From JBOGZD01 sp050697155 (lineage in GTDB: Bacteria > Actinomycetota > Thermoleophilia > Solirubrobacterales > 70-9): 15,470 nt of DNA. Of this stretch, positions 13,600 through 15,470 are shown one piece after another; position 1 is the first letter of the stretch; every line of letters starts with the position of its first letter. The translations under genes and the position numbers were made by a program. Under the pieces are notes generated by a model. The model saw only the letters and a list, made by a program, of their open reading frames with translations. It did not search any database and was not told the DNA's origin. The DNA lies in the NCBI GenBank assembly GCA_050697155.1, contig JBOGZD010000069.1:1-15470 (forward strand). Reading direction: 5' to 3'.

Positions 13600-14955
13600 G
13601 TGGAGCGGCGCGAGGCGGACGTGGTCGTCGTCGGGGCGGGTCTCGCCGGGCTGGCGGCTGCACGCCGCCTGCGCGCGTCCGGGCGCGAGGTGGTCGTGCT
13701 GGAGGCGCGCGATCGGGTCGGCGGACGCGTCGTCAACGAGCCGATCGGCGACGGCAGGGTGGTCGAGCTCGGCGCTCAGTGGGTGGGCCCGACCCAGGAC
13801 CGCATCCTCGAGCTGATCGCCGAGCTGGGACTCGAGACCTTCCCCACCCATGGCGAGGGCAAGAACCTGTTCGAGCGCCGCGGACGGGTGTGCCGCTACA
13901 GCGGCACGATCCCGCGGCTGAATCCGCTGGCGCTGGCGGAGTCCGGGGTGATGCTGGGGCGGATCAACCGCCTCGCCGGCAAGCTCGACCCGGCCGCCCC
14001 ATGGGAGGCGAAGCAGGCCGCGGACTGGGATGCCCAGACCTTCGAGACCTGGATCCGCAGCAGGGTGCACACCGGCGCAGCCCGCGACCTGATGCGGCTG
14101 GCGATCAACGGCGTCTGGGCCGCCGAGCCCCGTGACCTCTCGCTGCTTCACGTGCTCTTCTACGTCAGCTCGGCGGGCTCGATCGAGGCGCTGCTCGACA
14201 CCGAGGGCGGCGCACAGCAGGACCGGGTCGTCGGCGGCACCGGGCTGATCGCCAACCGGCTCGCCGACGACCTCGGCGACGGGCTGGTGCTGGGCGCGCC
14301 GGTGCGGGCGATCGTCCACGGCGACGCCGGGGTCGGGGTCGGGGCGGGCGAGCTCTCGGTCTCGGCCCGGCGGGCGATCGTCGCCATGGCGCCGCCGCTC
14401 GCCGGCCGGATCGCCTACGACCCGCCGCTGCCCGCGGTGCGGGACGGGCTCAGCGCCAGGATGGCGATGGGAACGGTGGTCAAGTGCATGGCGGTCTACG
14501 ACCGCCCCTGGTGGCGCGACGAGGGGCTCTCGGGCCAGGCGACCAGCACCGACGGCCCGATCTCGGTCGTCTTCGATAACTCGCCGCCCGACGGGTCGCC
14601 CGGCGTCCTGCTCGCCTTCTTCGAGGGCCGCGCCGCGCGCGAGGCGAGCGCCCTGAACGAGGCCGAGCGCCGGCGGATCGTCGCCGACTGCCTCGGGCGC
14701 CTGTTCGGCCCCCAGGCGAGCGAGCCCCAGCACTACGTCGACAAGGCGTGGGCGAACGAGGAGTGGACCCGCGGCTGCTACGGCGCCTTCATGCCGCCGG
14801 GGGCGTGGACCGACCACGGGAAGGCGCTGCGCACACCGATCGGCCCGCTCCACTGGGCCGGCACCGAGACCGCGACGGCGTGGAGCGGCTACATGGACGG
14901 CGCCGTGCGCTCGGGCGAGCGCGCCGCCGACGAGGTGCTCGCCGCGCTCGGCTAG
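13600..14955 (+). CDS. FAD-dependent flavin monoamine oxidase-family protein
   Basis: 451 aa, complete. N-terminal FAD Rossmann motif VVVVGAGLAGLAAARRL (8-24) with Glu 35 for the ribose, then RDRVGGRV (37-44) and LGAQWVGPTQDR (57-68). The C-terminal end has GTETATAWSGYMDGAVRSGE (421-440), the flavin-binding block of MAO-type oxidases. Cys 393 in RGCYGAFMPPG matches the Cys that links covalently to FAD (8-alpha-S-cysteinyl) in mammalian MAO, so covalent flavin is likely. These enzymes oxidise amines such as putrescine or aromatic amines to aldehydes with release of H2O2 and ammonia. No signal peptide is seen, so it is cytoplasmic. GTG 13600 is chosen because GGGGG lies 4 nt upstream and the Rossmann motif begins at once. 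The gene stands alone between a divergent operon and a mobile element. The aldehyde product could feed an ALDH, but the one here is in another operon. Confidence 0.9.
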   Translation: MERREADVVVVGAGLAGLAAARRLRASGREVVVLEARDRVGGRVVNEPIGDGRVVELGAQWVGPTQDRILELIAELGLETFPTHGEGKNLFERRGRVCRYSGTIPRLNPLALAESGVMLGRINRLAGKLDPAAPWEAKQAADWDAQTFETWIRSRVHTGAARDLMRLAINGVWAAEPRDLSLLHVLFYVSSAGSIEALLDTEGGAQQDRVVGGTGLIANRLADDLGDGLVLGAPVRAIVHGDAGVGVGAGELSVSARRAIVAMAPPLAGRIAYDPPLPAVRDGLSARMAMGTVVKCMAVYDRPWWRDEGLSGQATSTDGPISVVFDNSPPDGSPGVLLAFFEGRAAREASALNEAERRRIVADCLGRLFGPQASEPQHYVDKAWANEEWTRGCYGAFMPPGAWTDHGKALRTPIGPLHWAGTETATAWSGYMDGAVRSGERAADEVLAALG

Positions 14956-14958
14956 CCA

Positions 14959-14983
14959 CTCGACACCCCCAAAGGGGGGCGAG
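14959..14983 (+). terminator. Hairpin after the amine oxidase gene
   Basis: CTCG and CCCCC pair with GGGGG and CGAG around an AAA loop, with a small ACA/G internal bulge, starting 3 nt after the TAG stop. No T tract follows, so this is at best a weak or Rho-assisted terminator, or an mRNA 3'-end stabiliser. Confidence 0.45.
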
Positions 14984-15010
14984 AATCCCACGAGTTCTGC
15001 ATTCACCGTC

Positions 15011-15264
15011 CGTGAGTATCCGGTTTGCTCAGGCTGCGCCGAGGAGGCGCCTGGCGGGGTCCGGTGCTCGAGCGCCCCGGCCACGGCGTTGTGCGCAGCG
15101 GGTCGGGCGGCGAGGGAAGCGGCACGGAGCCGGCTCCCGCCCCCGCCGAGATGGCTTGAACCGTACATATGCACCGGCTCGAGCCATCTCGGCCGCCGGC
15201 GCTTGGCACCCGAGCTCGTTGCGGGCGCGCTCGTGCGAGGACCTGACGTAACCGGATACTCACG
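15011..15264. mobile_element. 254-bp MITE with 15-bp perfect inverted ends and 8-bp target duplication
   Basis: The left end CGTGAGTATCCGGTT (15011-15025) is matched exactly, inverted, at 15250-15264. After three mismatched bases, TCAGG (15029-15033) again pairs with CCTGA (15242-15246), giving 20 of 23 matches. The octamer TCACCGTC directly abuts both ends (15003-15010 and 15265-15272), as expected for a target-site duplication. There is no transposase frame inside, so the element is non-autonomous and would need a transposase from a related IS. An 8-bp duplication occurs in several IS families, so the parent cannot be named. The interior holds a strong hairpin. The element occupies nearly all of the 319-bp gap between the amine oxidase and the last gene. 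Confidence 0.82.
15145..15193. repeat. Long hairpin inside the MITE
   Basis: A 19-bp stem is formed by 15145-15163 (GCCGAGATGGCTTGAACCG) and 15175-15193, with 17 exact pairs, one possible G-U pair and one mismatch. The first 12 bp from the outer end are perfect and the loop is 11 nt (TACATATGCAC). If transcribed, it would fold into a stable RNA stem. It lies off-centre in the element. Confidence 0.65.
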
Positions 15265-15274
15265 TCACCGTCAT

Positions 15275-15470
15275 ATGCGCGGCGAACGCGGAACTCGCGT
15301 CGTGGCCGCCCGCGATTGCCGGGGTCTCCGGGTGGCGCTCGGACCCGAACGCGCGATCGCGGAGATCGCGGCGTGCCAGCGCGGGGTCGTCGCGCGACGG
15401 CAGCTTCGCGCCGCCGGAGTGACCGACGATGCGATCGACGGGCGGCTAAGAGCAGGACGGCTTCACGCTC
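15275..15470 (+). CDS. AbiEi-like/DUF559-type protein, N-terminal part (3' end cut by window)
   Basis: 65 codons are visible from ATG 15275 to the window end with no stop. Residues 28-65 (AIAEIAACQRGVVARRQLRAAGVTDDAIDGRLRAGRLH) match the N-terminal winged-helix segment common to AbiEi-type antitoxins and to the many actinobacterial DUF559 proteins: A-x-x-Q-x-G-V-V-x-R-x-Q-L-x-x-x-G then I-x-x-R-L-x-x-G-R-L-H. The rest, often a vsr-like nuclease fold, would follow outside the window. The first 25 residues are Arg-rich and unlike the family, so the true start might be later, for example a GTG at 15302 or 15332. The MITE ends 10 nt upstream, so the gene's own promoter has been displaced. Function as antitoxin or nuclease cannot be decided here. 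Confidence 0.72.
   Translation, partial: MRGERGTRVVAARDCRGLRVALGPERAIAEIAACQRGVVARRQLRAAGVTDDAIDGRLRAGRLHA

Noticed and set aside
13570..15174. Long - strand frame of 534 codons opposite the amine oxidase
   Set aside because: It runs antisense to a clear FAD enzyme and into the MITE; low-complexity composition with no family signature.

Overview
The window is about 15.5 kb of very GC-rich DNA from a high-GC actinobacterium. A parallel beta-helix/RTX surface protein with a Cys-containing tail, leaderless-looking promoters (TAnnnT boxes 6-9 nt before ATG/GTG) and an AbiEi/DUF559-type gene at the right edge all fit Thermoleophilia (Solirubrobacterales-like). That placement is an inference from gene style, not from a marker gene.

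Layout, left to right. (1) 1-1593, + strand: the 3' part of a secreted beta-helix/RTX calcium-binding repeat protein. (2) 1645-2273, +: a VapBC-type toxin-antitoxin pair whose -10 box is bracketed by GCATGC palindromes. (3) 2300-3748, -: an acyl-CoA synthetase of the medium-chain type. (4) 3843-3935, +: a 30-codon single-helix membrane miniprotein with a strong Shine-Dalgarno. (5) 10216-3948, -: a three-gene operon made of an isopropylmalate/isocitrate dehydrogenase-like enzyme, an isochorismatase-aldehyde dehydrogenase fusion, and an A-PCP-C nonribosomal peptide synthetase with unusual adenylation motifs and a one-base frameshift in its condensation domain. (6) 11081-10257, -: a family-2 glycosyltransferase. 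(7) 13552-11194, -: a succinyl-CoA synthetase-like beta/alpha pair plus a single-cluster ferredoxin, coupled by ATGA overlaps. (8) 13600-14955, +: a flavin monoamine oxidase-type enzyme that keeps the Cys used for covalent FAD in MAO. (9) 15011-15264: a 254-bp miniature inverted-repeat element with 15-bp perfect ends, flanked by an 8-bp target duplication and ending 10 nt before the ATG of the last, truncated gene.

The most distinctive part is the dehydrogenase / hydrolase-ALDH / NRPS operon. Its tight spacing suggests one pathway: an oxidised, possibly non-amino-acid building block is activated on the A domain, loaded on the carrier protein and condensed with a partner encoded elsewhere. The CoA ligase and glycosyltransferase on either side could add an acyl or sugar group, but nothing in the sequence proves they belong. 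The SucCD-ferredoxin operon is independent. It looks like central or catabolic CoA-thioester metabolism, but the residues that normally bind succinate are changed.
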